Part shown: in pieces, positions 53,060 to 61,880 of the stretch | Layout: each line of letters begins with the position of its first letter | Position numbering within the stretch: position 1 is the first letter of the stretch | NCBI GenBank assembly: GCA_030614005.1 | Contig: JAUWKS010000012.1 | Location: 1-64,000, forward strand | DNA from: Candidatus Heimdallarchaeota archaeon | GTDB taxonomy: Archaea; Asgardarchaeota; Heimdallarchaeia; JABLTI01 | Length of the DNA: 64,000 nt | Reading direction: 5' to 3' | Position numbers and translations under genes: made by a program | The notes under the pieces: generated by a model | Databases searched by the model: none | Seen by the model: the letters and a program-made list of their open reading frames with translations, nothing else | What the model was told of the DNA's origin: nothing

Positions 53060-54622
53060 TTGAGAAAAAAAAGTCATTTAATTCTGGTCTGTTGCATAGG
53101 TTTTGTACTAGTTTTTGGGAATCTAATACCTATACTACAGCAAAACAGTATTACTAACCAAAACGAAAAAAATATTCCATATGTAAATGCTAACTTGTCT
53201 GCAAATCTTACGATTGATTTCAGTACTTTTCTGGGGGGGAAGGATAAAGATCTTGGTTATAGTGCTGCAATAACCGACAAAAGAGAGTGTTATGTCACAG
53301 GGCTGACAGAATCCAATGATTTTCCCACAAAAAATGCTTTTGATGAAACTCTCGGTGGTAATCTCGATGCATTTATCACTAAATTTGCTTTTGATGGTTC
53401 CCTGCTCTTTAGTTCTTATCTTGGAGGGAGTAGTCGGGATCGAGCTTTTGCTATTGATGTGGGGGATGATGGAAGCTGTTATGTTTTGGGAAATACTAAT
53501 TCAAGTAATTTTCCAATCAGAAATGCATTTAACAGTACTTTTAGTGGTTATGAAGATGTTTTTGTTTCAAAGTTCTCATCGGATGGTGTTATGCTTTGGA
53601 GCACCTATTTTGGTGGCAATGGTTTTGATAGAGCAGAAGGAATCTCTGTTGCCAAAGATGGGAGTTGCTATATCACAGGGAGAACCGCATCTACTAATTT
53701 TCCGACAAAAGAAGCCTATAGTGATACGTGTAATGGTGGGTATGACGTTTTTGTTTCCAAGTTTGATATAGAAGGGGGGTTACTTTGGAGCACATATTTA
53801 GGAGGGAGTTATTCTGAGCGTGTAGGAGATATTGTTGTGTCAAACGATGGCAGTTGTTATGTGACTGGTGAAACTGACTCAGTTGATTTTCCAGTGAAGG
53901 ATGCATTTGATGACTCATATAATGGTGATTCGGATACTTATATAACTAAATTTTCCACTGAGGGTTCACTTTTGTGGAGTACCTTTCTTGGTGGGGCGTG
54001 GTGGGATGTAGGCCATGGTATTACTGCTGCAAGTGATGGAAGTTGTTATGTGACAGGTTATACGGTTTCTAGTGAATTTCCAGTACAAAATGCCTTTAAT
54101 GAGACGTACGATGATTGGGGAGATGCGTTTGTTGCCAAATTTTCTGCAAGTGGAGGTTTGCTATGGAGCACATTTCTTGGTGGAAATGGTCCTGACAGAG
54201 GTTACGCAATTACCACATCAAAAGATGATAGTTGCTATATTACAGGTTATACCGCATCAACGAACTTTCCGACTAAAAACGCTTATGATTATACTAAAAA
54301 CGATGGCTATGATGTCTTTGCATCAAAATTCTCATCAGATGGTGTTTTGCTTTGGAGCACTTATCTTGGAGGAAGCAATACAGATGAAGGTCGGGATATT
54401 GCTGTAACAAATAACGGTTATTGCTATATTGTGGGTAATACGCATTCAGCTGATTTTCCAGTGATAAATGCGATTGATCGTGAAAGTACCAAGAGTGAAT
54501 GTTTTGTGACGAAATTTATTGAGCCACTCGAACGTGGACAACCAACATTTTTGTATGGGTTCCTAGGTATAATGACTGTTGTACTGCTTGCAGTTATTGT
54601 TCTTTACATAAAACGCAAATGA
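53060..54622 (+). CDS. Surface SBBP-repeat beta-propeller protein
   Basis: 520 residues from a TTG start after GGGG. Signal peptide (about 7-30), then about eight repeats of roughly 50 residues with the SBBP pattern (LLWSTYLGGS...DGSCYVTGxTxSxDFP...NAF...DVFVSKFSSDG), and a C-terminal hydrophobic helix with KRK tail. SBBP proteins form extracellular beta-propellers; roles in adhesion or polymer binding are guesses. It shares the cassette with the secreted peptidase. Confidence 0.85.
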   Translation: MRKKSHLILVCCIGFVLVFGNLIPILQQNSITNQNEKNIPYVNANLSANLTIDFSTFLGGKDKDLGYSAAITDKRECYVTGLTESNDFPTKNAFDETLGGNLDAFITKFAFDGSLLFSSYLGGSSRDRAFAIDVGDDGSCYVLGNTNSSNFPIRNAFNSTFSGYEDVFVSKFSSDGVMLWSTYFGGNGFDRAEGISVAKDGSCYITGRTASTNFPTKEAYSDTCNGGYDVFVSKFDIEGGLLWSTYLGGSYSERVGDIVVSNDGSCYVTGETDSVDFPVKDAFDDSYNGDSDTYITKFSTEGSLLWSTFLGGAWWDVGHGITAASDGSCYVTGYTVSSEFPVQNAFNETYDDWGDAFVAKFSASGGLLWSTFLGGNGPDRGYAITTSKDDSCYITGYTASTNFPTKNAYDYTKNDGYDVFASKFSSDGVLLWSTYLGGSNTDEGRDIAVTNNGYCYIVGNTHSADFPVINAIDRESTKSECFVTKFIEPLERGQPTFLYGFLGIMTVVLLAVIVLYIKRK

Positions 54623-54647
54623 TTTCAGTTTTCCATTTCAAAAAAGA

Positions 54648-54680
54648 GGCCGTGGATTCAAATTCCACCCGGTCCACCAC
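54648..54680 (+). repeat. tRNA-Ala 3'-end repeat R2
   Basis: Identical to R0 over GGCC through CCACCAC, with the preceding GA also shared. Confidence 0.95.
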
Positions 54681-54768
54681 TTCTTCTAAGTATAAACTGT
54701 CCTATTAGTTTCACTTGTTTTGTCTTCATTAAAAATAATTATAAACTGTTTATTGTTAATACAATTCC

Positions 54769-57372
54769 ATGAGAGAGGTTAGTTTAAAGCGTTTTAAGGA
54801 ACTTTTATTGGAAATAAAAAAATTCAAAATTTTTCGTTTTATCGGTTATTTAACCATCCCTTTTTTCTTTGGCTTTTATATTTTAAACAAGACTAAAACT
54901 AAATTATCTTTTCTATATAGTGAAAAGAAAAGAATCTTACAAGATCTTGTTATTGATATTGAATATAATTTCGCATCTCTTCAGAAGAGAAATCAAGAAA
55001 TCGAAATTAATGATACTTACCTTATTTATTCAGAGAAAGAAGAATGCCTTTCCAAAATTCGAAACTTTATCAGAAAATTGGGATCTATTCAAAGATATTT
55101 TGATATTTTGCCAAACGAAATTATCACTTTTTGTGAGCAATTAGAAGATGAAGCTTTTATAATATTAGAGAAGACCGAACAATATAATGAACAATTTATT
55201 CAAAGAAAAAAAATTGAATATGAGAATCTCTTTAAGAGAGAAAATTTAATCTTAGATGATGAACAACAAAGAGCAATTATAATTGACGATAAACATAATT
55301 TAGTTGTCGCTGGAGCAGGATCAGGTAAAACAGAAGTCCTGACCACAAGAATTGGATATCTTATTAAAAGGAAAACTGATAGAATTAAACCAGAACGAAT
55401 TTTAGCTTTGGCTTTTCAAAAAAAAGCAGAAGAGGTAATAAAGAAACGATTGAAAAAAAGATATAATATTGATGATGTTGAAATCAGAACTTTTCATTCA
55501 TTTGGAAAAAGAATAATTGAAGATTATGCTAAAAAAAGAAAAATTGATGAATATGCTAATAAAAAATTCATTAATCCTAAGAAACTAAATCCTAATTGTG
55601 AAGATGAATCCAAATATCGGAATTTTATTAGAAAAATTTTTGAAAAAATAAGAGATAATGATGTAAAGTACCAAAATCAAATTCTCTTATTTATGAAACA
55701 TTTTTCTGATGAAAAAATCATAAAAGTAGAAACTGATTTTGAAGAAAAAGAAGAATTTTATGAATACCAAAGAAACATGACTTATACAACTTTAAATGGT
55801 ACTAAAGTGAGAAGTGAATCTGAACGATCAATAGCTAATTTCTTCATAAAGCACGAAATTAATGGTAACAAAATCAATATTTTATATGAAGAACCAGCGA
55901 AATGGATGGCATATATGGATGAAGAGGGAAAAGAACACACACCAAATCCAGATTTCTATTTCCCTTATTTTGATATTTATTTGGAACATTGGGCAATTGA
56001 CAAGGATGGAAATGTACCTAAGTGGTTTTCTGGAGAAAATCCAACGGAAAATTACAGGAAAGGTATGGACATAAAAAGAAGTAAATTTAAGGAAAATAAT
56101 AAATTTCTAATCGAAACAACAGAAGCAGAATTTAAGAGTATACCAATTAACGAATTATTGAAAGAGAAATTTCTTACAGCACTAAAAAAGAAAAACCCTC
56201 AGAAAGAGTTTAAGCTATCGGCAATACCATATAAAGGACTGGTAGAAAAAGTCTGGGATGAATGTAGAGCATTTGTTAATAGTTTACCATTGAATATTTC
56301 TAGATATATTACAATAGCAAAAACCTATGGATTAACTATTTCAGATATTGAGAAACGATTACAGAAGAAGAAGAATTGGTCACTAAAACAAATTGCTTTT
56401 GGCAAAATAGCTTTGAGAATATATCAGGAATACGAAAATAAATTAGATAAAAGTTATTCCATTGATTTCGGTGATATGATAAATAATGCTACAAAGTATC
56501 TAAATGAAAACAAAGATTTCTTTTTAGACAAATATGATCACATCCTCATTGACGAATATCAAGATATTAGTGCTCAGAGATTTCTTTTAATTGAAGCATT
56601 AATGAAAAAAAATCCAAAATGTAAACTATTCTGTGTAGGTGATGATTGGCAGAGTATTATGGGATTTGCTGGGTCCAATCTTAACTATTTTATTCACTTT
56701 TATAGATATTTCGATCATCCTGTCAGGACAGATTTGATAAAAAACTATCGTAGCATAAAATCAATCGTAGATGTTGGAGCTACTGTAATTGAAAATAACA
56801 CCAATCAAATTAAAAAACAGACAATTGCTAATAAAGAGATGGAATTGCCTATTTTGGTTTTTTCCTCAAGACATAACAAAGATTATCCAGATAAATACTA
56901 TAAACAAATCACGTCTCATGCTTTGGAGAAAATAAATGAATTGGTTAAAAAAGAGGGTTACAAATATGATGATTTTATGATTCTTTTAAGGATTGCAAAG
57001 AATCCTAAATTAAGAAAGTATCTTAATTCGGATAATGCTTATGGAATCCCTATTTCTGCAGAACCTGCTAAATCAAATTGTGTTCACATATTATCTGTTC
57101 ATAAAAGCAAAGGACTAGAATCGAGAGTTGTAATTCTGTTAAATGTAGATAAGGGATTATATGGATTTCCTTGTGAACTTGAGAACCCAAAAATCTTTGA
57201 AACGGCAATAAAAGAAAATGATGGATTAAGAGAACAAGAGGAAAGAAGATTATTTTATGTAGCATTAACTCGAGCAAAAGAGCAAATAATTATCTATACA
57301 CAAAAACAATCAGAAAGTAGTTTCATTGCAGAAATAGAAGAATTTATTCAAAAAAAGGAGTTATATTATTGA
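54769..57372 (+). CDS. UvrD/Rep-type SF1 helicase with embedded nuclease-like domain
   Basis: 867 residues. N-terminal hydrophobic stretch (FIGYLTIPFFFGFYIL) and coiled region, then the SF1 core: VVAGAGSGKTEVL (Walker A 181-188), LALAFQKKA (Ia), LIDEYQDIS (II), VGDDWQSIMGF (III), VHKSKGLESRVV (V) and RRLFYVALTRAKE (VI). Between Ia and II a segment (about 325-440) has SESERSIANFF, NPDFYFPYFDIYLEHW, a PD-(D/E)xK-like order of E...D...E seen in HelD/UvrD-related helicases. It likely unwinds and perhaps cuts DNA in defence or repair. Confidence 0.85.
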   Translation: MREVSLKRFKELLLEIKKFKIFRFIGYLTIPFFFGFYILNKTKTKLSFLYSEKKRILQDLVIDIEYNFASLQKRNQEIEINDTYLIYSEKEECLSKIRNFIRKLGSIQRYFDILPNEIITFCEQLEDEAFIILEKTEQYNEQFIQRKKIEYENLFKRENLILDDEQQRAIIIDDKHNLVVAGAGSGKTEVLTTRIGYLIKRKTDRIKPERILALAFQKKAEEVIKKRLKKRYNIDDVEIRTFHSFGKRIIEDYAKKRKIDEYANKKFINPKKLNPNCEDESKYRNFIRKIFEKIRDNDVKYQNQILLFMKHFSDEKIIKVETDFEEKEEFYEYQRNMTYTTLNGTKVRSESERSIANFFIKHEINGNKINILYEEPAKWMAYMDEEGKEHTPNPDFYFPYFDIYLEHWAIDKDGNVPKWFSGENPTENYRKGMDIKRSKFKENNKFLIETTEAEFKSIPINELLKEKFLTALKKKNPQKEFKLSAIPYKGLVEKVWDECRAFVNSLPLNISRYITIAKTYGLTISDIEKRLQKKKNWSLKQIAFGKIALRIYQEYENKLDKSYSIDFGDMINNATKYLNENKDFFLDKYDHILIDEYQDISAQRFLLIEALMKKNPKCKLFCVGDDWQSIMGFAGSNLNYFIHFYRYFDHPVRTDLIKNYRSIKSIVDVGATVIENNTNQIKKQTIANKEMELPILVFSSRHNKDYPDKYYKQITSHALEKINELVKKEGYKYDDFMILLRIAKNPKLRKYLNSDNAYGIPISAEPAKSNCVHILSVHKSKGLESRVVILLNVDKGLYGFPCELENPKIFETAIKENDGLREQEERRLFYVALTRAKEQIIIYTQKQSESSFIAEIEEFIQKKELYY

Positions 57373-57389
57373 AAATATTCAACAACATA

Positions 57390-57420
57390 CCGTTGATTCA
57401 AATTCCACCCGGTCCACCAC
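57390..57420 (+). repeat. tRNA-Ala 3'-end repeat R3
   Basis: Matches R0 from CCG to CCACCAC with one change (GTG to GTT in the T stem). The 5' flank has diverged from GG. Confidence 0.92.
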
Positions 57421-57440
57421 TTCTAAAATCCTCACTTTTT

Positions 57441-57788
57441 TCAGTCTATTATTCTCACTACTTTTTCTGTTACTATTATGAATTTGTTTGGTATTTTCTC
57501 TGCATATTTCTCTATGAGTTGTTGTATTATTCTTATCTTATTCTCCGTTCGTTCATTTTTTAGTCGTAATAGGATTACTCCTTTGTGCTGTTTTTTTTGT
57601 CTTATAACTAATTCTCCAAAATCCTTGTCATTGGTTAGTAGGATGTATTTTTCCTCATATGCTTTTGCGATTATTTTTTCATCACTCATTCCTCTTGCTT
57701 CGTCGTAAATTGAAAAAACTTCATGACCATTTTTTCGCAACCAATCAGCTACTCTTGGTCCTGTGCATTCATCTACTAGAAATCGCAT
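57441..57788 (-). CDS. DUF5615 PIN-like toxin
   Basis: 115 residues. MRFLVDECTGPRVADWLRKNGHEV with the early Asp, ILLTNDKDFGELVI with a second acidic pair, and the basic middle fit the DUF5615/Mut7-C PIN-like nuclease family. Such toxins cleave RNA when freed from the antitoxin. One nucleotide after the DUF433 gene, so translation is coupled. Confidence 0.85.
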   Translation of the reverse strand: MRFLVDECTGPRVADWLRKNGHEVFSIYDEARGMSDEKIIAKAYEEKYILLTNDKDFGELVIRQKKQHKGVILLRLKNERTENKIRIIQQLIEKYAEKIPNKFIIVTEKVVRIID

Positions 57789-57789
57789 A

Positions 57790-58038
57790 TTATTGTGCCT
57801 CTTCTATAATCGGCATAAAAGTAGTATTTTCTAGTGTTTCTGAAGCATAAAATAGACAAGCTAAAATATCCTCTTTGGTTAGATCTGGATATTCTTCTAT
57901 TATCTCCTTTATTTCTGCTCCATTTGCTAACAGATTCAATATGAATTGCACTGTTAATCTTGTTCCTTTAATAACAGGTTTTCCGGTCATTATTTTCGGA
58001 TTTATTGTTATCCTTTCTAGAATTTCCTTTCGCTCCAA
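57790..58038 (-). CDS. DUF433 antitoxin
   Basis: 82 residues. RITINPKIMTGKPVIKGTRLTVQFILNLL is the canonical DUF433 pattern (helix-turn-helix with GKPVIxGTR). It is the usual partner of DUF5615 toxins, binding DNA and neutralising the toxin. Confidence 0.9.
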   Translation of the reverse strand: MERKEILERITINPKIMTGKPVIKGTRLTVQFILNLLANGAEIKEIIEEYPDLTKEDILACLFYASETLENTTFMPIIEEAQ

Positions 58039-58414
58039 GGATGATCAATTCTCCTTTAATTTTTTTATTCACGTGTAATATATACAATGTACTTGTTGTT
58101 ATAGTTTTCTTTGTTTCTTTAATACTTTTAAAGTAGAAGTGATTCTTCAGTTGGAGTTCGCTTATTCATATTCCACTGTTCGGCTATTTTTTTCTCTTCG
58201 TAATTTTGATTCAAAAGTAAATTTTTTTTCTTTTTTTATCCATTTATCATACGTTGTTTCAAGTCATTATTTTGATTATACCTTTTTTCATTTATTGGTA
58301 ATGCATCTGCCACTTAAATAACGTCCAAATTCGATGTTTGTACATCAATTATCTATCAAATTTCTTTTTTAAACCTCTAAACGAAAAGTGTTAATAAAAT
58401 AAAGTATCTCAACT
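58039..58414. other. Gene-free AT-rich stretch
   Basis: No ORF with protein-like composition on either strand and no clear hairpin. It should contain the promoter of the divergently read DUF433 gene near 58040-58090. Confidence 0.5.
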
Positions 58415-58449
58415 GGAGGCCGTGGATTTAAATTCCACCCGGTCCACCA
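58415..58449 (+). repeat. tRNA-Ala 3'-end repeat R4
   Basis: Matches R0 from GGAGGCC to CCACCA with one change (TTC to TTT in the T loop). Confidence 0.93.
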
Positions 58450-58496
58450 ATTTTTCTTCATCAATAGTTTTTTATCTGTGTATTACCAATATATAG

Positions 58497-58724
58497 ATGA
58501 TATATATGGGTTACAAAACTCTTAGTGTTAGTGATGAGATTTACGATCTTCTTTGTGCTATGAAAGAAGATAATGAATCTTTCAATGAACTCTTTACTCG
58601 GCTCATTCGTGGTAGTGGCAAACATATATTAAAGTTTCATGGACAGCTTTCTGATTCAGCTGATTTTGATAAGATTATGGCCCGTATTTCAGATGAGCGA
58701 AAAAATGAGCAGGAACGTCTCTAA
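58497..58724 (+). CDS. vapB: VapB-type antitoxin
   Basis: 75 residues. YKTLSVSDEIYDLLCAMKEDNESFNELFTRLI is the ribbon-helix-helix/DUF217 pattern of archaeal VapB antitoxins. The basic/acidic C-terminal tail binds the toxin. It precedes vapC by 2 bp. ATG at 58506 (MGYKTL) is an alternative start. Confidence 0.85.
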   Translation: MIYMGYKTLSVSDEIYDLLCAMKEDNESFNELFTRLIRGSGKHILKFHGQLSDSADFDKIMARISDERKNEQERL

Positions 58725-58726
58725 TC

Positions 58727-59125
58727 ATGGCTTCTTTTGTTCACTTTGACACTAATCTTGTTGTAGATTTTTTTAAGGGAACTTTTCCTCGAGCTGAATT
58801 TGAACCTTTGCTTTCACAGAATGTTGTCATGATTAGCGTACTTGTTGAATATGAATTGAGACTTGGTCAGAAATTATCTCAAAATCAAGATATTAAACAA
58901 TTACTTGCGGATTTTCTTGAATCCGTGCTCATAATTCCACTCTCATCTGAAATTGTGGCAAAAGCATGTGAGATACAATCACGACAAATTTCCTTAGGCA
59001 AACGATTACCATTAGTTGATCTCTTGATTGGAACAACATCTATCGTTCATAATGCAAAATTGCTTTCAAATGGTAGTGATATGCAAAAACTTATTGCATA
59101 TGGACTTGAAGTAGTTTCTTTTTAA
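58727..59125 (+). CDS. vapC: VapC PIN-domain toxin
   Basis: 132 residues. PIN-domain acidic residues in order: FVHFDTN (D8), ISVLVEYELRLG (E about 43), LPLVDLLIGTTS (D about 100) and SNGSDMQKL (D about 118). VapC toxins are Mg2+-dependent endoribonucleases acting on tRNA or rRNA. Pair with the antitoxin gene just upstream. Confidence 0.88.
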   Translation: MASFVHFDTNLVVDFFKGTFPRAEFEPLLSQNVVMISVLVEYELRLGQKLSQNQDIKQLLADFLESVLIIPLSSEIVAKACEIQSRQISLGKRLPLVDLLIGTTSIVHNAKLLSNGSDMQKLIAYGLEVVSF

Positions 59126-59150
59126 TCTAAAAGTTTCGCTCGTTTAATAT

Positions 59151-59164
59151 TGTGGATTCAAATT
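59151..59164 (+). repeat. Possible decayed repeat R5
   Basis: TGTGGATTCAAATT matches the 5' half of the T-arm repeat; the rest is lost. Could be coincidence in AT-rich DNA. Confidence 0.35.
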
Positions 59165-59243
59165 GCTAATTCAAACTAAATATTGTGAAACAACTTTTTG
59201 ATAGAATTCTTTAGAGCAGTACTTATTTTTGAAAGAAATAATC

Positions 59244-60527
59244 TTAAAGCAGCTCATCTACACTTTTTCCTCTATTGTGTAGTCTCATCTTTAATTCGGT
59301 CATAAGATCGGATCTTTTTAATGTGCCGTCACCTACACTATCGGGTGATACGCTTAAAGCTTGATTGAGATATCTATTTAATTGTTGAATATTCTTTATT
59401 GAGCTTTCTTCAATTGAAGTGCAAATAACTGTACTTACATGCTCTGGTGATATTTTTTCAAAGAATATGTTATAAACATCAATCTTCAGATGCCCTTCAC
59501 CACCAATTCGTATTTTCCCTATTGTTTGCATATATTCTTCCAGGTTTATTTTAGTGAGCGTAATTTCAATTAATTGTAAAATCTCTGGGTTTGCTCCTCT
59601 TTGTACCGCACCGACTACTCGTTCCGCATTTTCTGTATAGACGGCTATTGCGGTTAATTCAGCATTATTATCCAAGGTTGCTCCAATGATATCTGATAAT
59701 CTTTCTGCTATTTTCTCTTGTATTCGCTTCGCCTCTTCTTTCTTCATTGGTTGAGCAATGTCCATGTCAGGAGGGGCTACATCAGTTATCGTTGATTCAA
59801 CTCTTTTTGGTGGTGCTACAGGAGGAGAAGGTGTTGTTTTTGGAGGGGCAACAGGTTTTGATGTAACGGGTTTTGTTAAAAAGTCGTCTTGTTTTTCAAC
59901 TGGTGGTGTCAGAGTTACTTTGTGAACTGGAGGAGAATGTGTTGCGGGTTGTTGTTGAACAGGTGGTAATACAGTTGCAGGTTGTTTTGACATTTTCTTT
60001 GGTAAAGTATCTAATAATATTCTTTGTAGAGTTTGATTCGAAGAGTCAGTATAGATGCTTGTAATGCTTTTTATAAGACCCCCTGGTATGAGTGCATCTA
60101 ATGGAGCGATTAGTTGAGCTAAGTGTGCTAAGCCGCTTTTTATTTGTGCTTCCAGTCCTGGGTCAATTTTATTGAACAAAATATATCCTTTCACATTTTT
60201 CAATTGGTCTGCAATGCTTTTCGTCCATAATATTAGAAAATTAGCTGCTTCTTCATATTTTGAAGCATTTTGTACATCAACGAAATACACGATAGCACTT
60301 AGATTTGCCACTAATTCCTTGTTCCCGATATATCCCTGCCTAAATTTCTTTCCTCCGCCGACATCAATAATCTCCACATCAGATCGTAGGAAATCGTGTT
60401 TGTATTTGGCAATTCCTCTTGTAGGTGGTATGTTTAGAAGCTGTGCTGGTGGTTTTTTTCCAAAGAATTTCTGATAGAGTGCCGTTTTCCCTGCTCCATC
60501 AATTCCAATAAAGAGTATTTTTTGCAT
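59244..60527 (-). CDS. Arf/Rag-like small GTPase with C-terminal longin/roadblock-like domain
   Basis: 427 residues. GTPase domain (about 1-175): G1 GIDGAGKTA, G3 DVGGGKKF, G4 FNKIDPG. The G3 motif lacks Gln after GGG-type residues, like some Arf/Rag relatives. A proline/threonine-rich linker (about 185-260) follows, then a helix and an alpha/beta domain (about 280-427: LTAIAVYTENAERVVGAVQ...EGHLKIDVYNIFFEKISPEHVSTVIC) resembling a roadblock/longin fold. GTPase fused to such a domain is typical of Asgard archaea and recalls Rag/Gtr architecture. Probable role: membrane or signalling regulation. Confidence 0.8.
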   Translation of the reverse strand: MQKILFIGIDGAGKTALYQKFFGKKPPAQLLNIPPTRGIAKYKHDFLRSDVEIIDVGGGKKFRQGYIGNKELVANLSAIVYFVDVQNASKYEEAANFLILWTKSIADQLKNVKGYILFNKIDPGLEAQIKSGLAHLAQLIAPLDALIPGGLIKSITSIYTDSSNQTLQRILLDTLPKKMSKQPATVLPPVQQQPATHSPPVHKVTLTPPVEKQDDFLTKPVTSKPVAPPKTTPSPPVAPPKRVESTITDVAPPDMDIAQPMKKEEAKRIQEKIAERLSDIIGATLDNNAELTAIAVYTENAERVVGAVQRGANPEILQLIEITLTKINLEEYMQTIGKIRIGGEGHLKIDVYNIFFEKISPEHVSTVICTSIEESSIKNIQQLNRYLNQALSVSPDSVGDGTLKRSDLMTELKMRLHNRGKSVDELL

Positions 60528-60812
60528 TAGTTTTCACCAAAAGAGGGTAGTATTTACCAAGTATTTACTTGTATATGTCTTTTCTCTTATCCGTTGTTTT
60601 TTAGGTCTTACTATTTCGATGCTAATTGTTTCACAGCTATCTACTAATAATTCTAAAGTCAGTTAACCTAAATATCTTTTTTCCTCATAAAATTCTTATG
60701 TTTGAGGTAAAATTTTCCTATTAAATCTCTTCAAATGCCTATTTAGAACTATTTTTATTGCCGTTTGCTTGTTTTACTTATTACGCGAACTTTAGCTTTA
60801 GAGTTAGCTAAC
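60528..60812. other. Divergent promoter region
   Basis: About 285 bp between the divergent GTPase and longin membrane protein genes; AT-rich, no extra gene seen. The shared region could co-regulate the two. Confidence 0.5.
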
Positions 60813-61853
60813 ATGCTTTACTATGGAGGCAGCGTATTGATCCAAGCTTTATGGATAATTACAGAAACAGGTCAATGTATCTTTAGTCATAAATATGTGA
60901 AAATGGATATTGAAGACCAGCTGATTTCAGGACTTTTAACAGCGTTTAATGCTTTCTCAACTGAAAGCGGTATTGGCGGTATCCAACAAATAGGTGGCAT
61001 AGATAATCAATTTGTTTATGGTTCCGCAGGAAAGTTTCTTGTCGCAGCTTTAGCAGACACCAGAGATGATCCTGGTTTAGTTGAAAGTTTAATAAATAGA
61101 ATATCTGTTGCTTTTCAAGAGAAATATTCCAAGTATCTAACTGATGATATGTATATGGACCTTAATCTCTTCAATGGTTTTGAAACTGATATTGATCAAA
61201 TACTCTTTCCAAAAATTTTAGCTCGAGGTACTATGTCAACAATATTTGGTACCTTTGTTACTATGGCACTTACTATAGGCACATTATTTATTATGATACA
61301 AATTCCGAACATCTTTCCTAATTTGAATCAAGGTTTATTGAATAATCTCGCTTATCTAATTTTTCTTGCTTGTGTTCCCGGCTTTTTTGTTGGTGCAATT
61401 ACAGCAGGAACAAGAAAATATGCTTTGATTGCTAATACCATTGGTATACTTCCAGTAATCGGTTATTTTGCTTATGATATTGCCGTTTCTGGTATTTTAT
61501 TAGGAGATACTTCTAATTTAGCTACCACCATTCCTATTGTGTTACTTATGGCAGAGCAATATATTGCTATTGCACTCTTATCGGCAATTATTGGTGGAGG
61601 AATGATTGAACGAAAAAAACTCTTCCAATTTTCAGACAATATTGAAAGAGTTGAAGATGATCAAATTCCAAGTTTGAACGAAATTTATGAGCAATCACAA
61701 GAAGCTACACTTCAACAAGAAGTTTACACACCGGATACTACTCCAACAGAAGATTACTATACGAGTAGCTCTTTTGCTGACCAACAACAAGTACCAACAA
61801 CACCTCCTCCTCCCCCCCAAGATTATCAACAACAAGATTGGGAAAATCAATAG
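60813..61853 (+). CDS. Longin-domain multi-pass membrane protein
   Basis: About 346 residues from ATG 60813. N-terminal longin/roadblock-like domain (about 1-125: ALWIITETGQCIFSHKYVKMD...LISGLLTAFNAFSTESG...FLVAALADTRDD), four membrane helices (about 140-275), then an acidic, Gln/Pro-rich cytosolic tail (TTPPPPPQDYQQQDW). The longin part on a membrane anchor next to a small GTPase gene fits an Asgard membrane-GTPase module. An upstream TTG at 60765 would add 16 residues. Confidence 0.75.
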   Translation: MLYYGGSVLIQALWIITETGQCIFSHKYVKMDIEDQLISGLLTAFNAFSTESGIGGIQQIGGIDNQFVYGSAGKFLVAALADTRDDPGLVESLINRISVAFQEKYSKYLTDDMYMDLNLFNGFETDIDQILFPKILARGTMSTIFGTFVTMALTIGTLFIMIQIPNIFPNLNQGLLNNLAYLIFLACVPGFFVGAITAGTRKYALIANTIGILPVIGYFAYDIAVSGILLGDTSNLATTIPIVLLMAEQYIAIALLSAIIGGGMIERKKLFQFSDNIERVEDDQIPSLNEIYEQSQEATLQQEVYTPDTTPTEDYYTSSSFADQQQVPTTPPPPPQDYQQQDWENQ

Positions 61854-61880
61854 ACAATTTATCTTCTAAAGTGATTATCA

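Larger units (their letters stand above)
51074..54647 (+). mobile_element. Cassette 2: eroded older element with caspase-like and SBBP genes
   Basis: Bounded by R1 and R2. It opens with repeat, 115-bp spacer and a truncated phosphoesterase copy, exactly the left end of cassette 1, then carries two surface/secreted protein genes instead of the operon. Confidence 0.75.
54648..57389 (+). mobile_element. Cassette 3: UvrD-nuclease helicase cassette
   Basis: Bounded by R2 and R3, about 2.7 kb, with one gene filling it. The stop codon of that gene lies 17 bp before R3. Confidence 0.7.
57390..58414 (+). mobile_element. Cassette 4: DUF5615/DUF433 toxin-antitoxin cassette
   Basis: Bounded by R3 and R4, about 1.0 kb. 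Contains one toxin-antitoxin pair on the minus strand and about 375 bp of gene-free AT-rich DNA. Confidence 0.65.
58415..59150 (+). mobile_element. Cassette 5: VapBC cassette (right end uncertain)
   Basis: Begins at R4 and holds a VapBC pair; a 13-14 nt partial match to the repeat at 59151 may be its decayed right border. Confidence 0.45.

Noticed and set aside
58139..58321. 60-codon Phe/Ser-rich ORF in the gap of cassette 4
   Set aside because: Low-complexity translation of T-rich DNA, no start signal.
34683..58449. Reading the repeats as a normal CRISPR array
   Set aside because: Spacing is 0.7-16 kb with genes between; the unit equals a tRNA 3' end. Only the analogy is kept.
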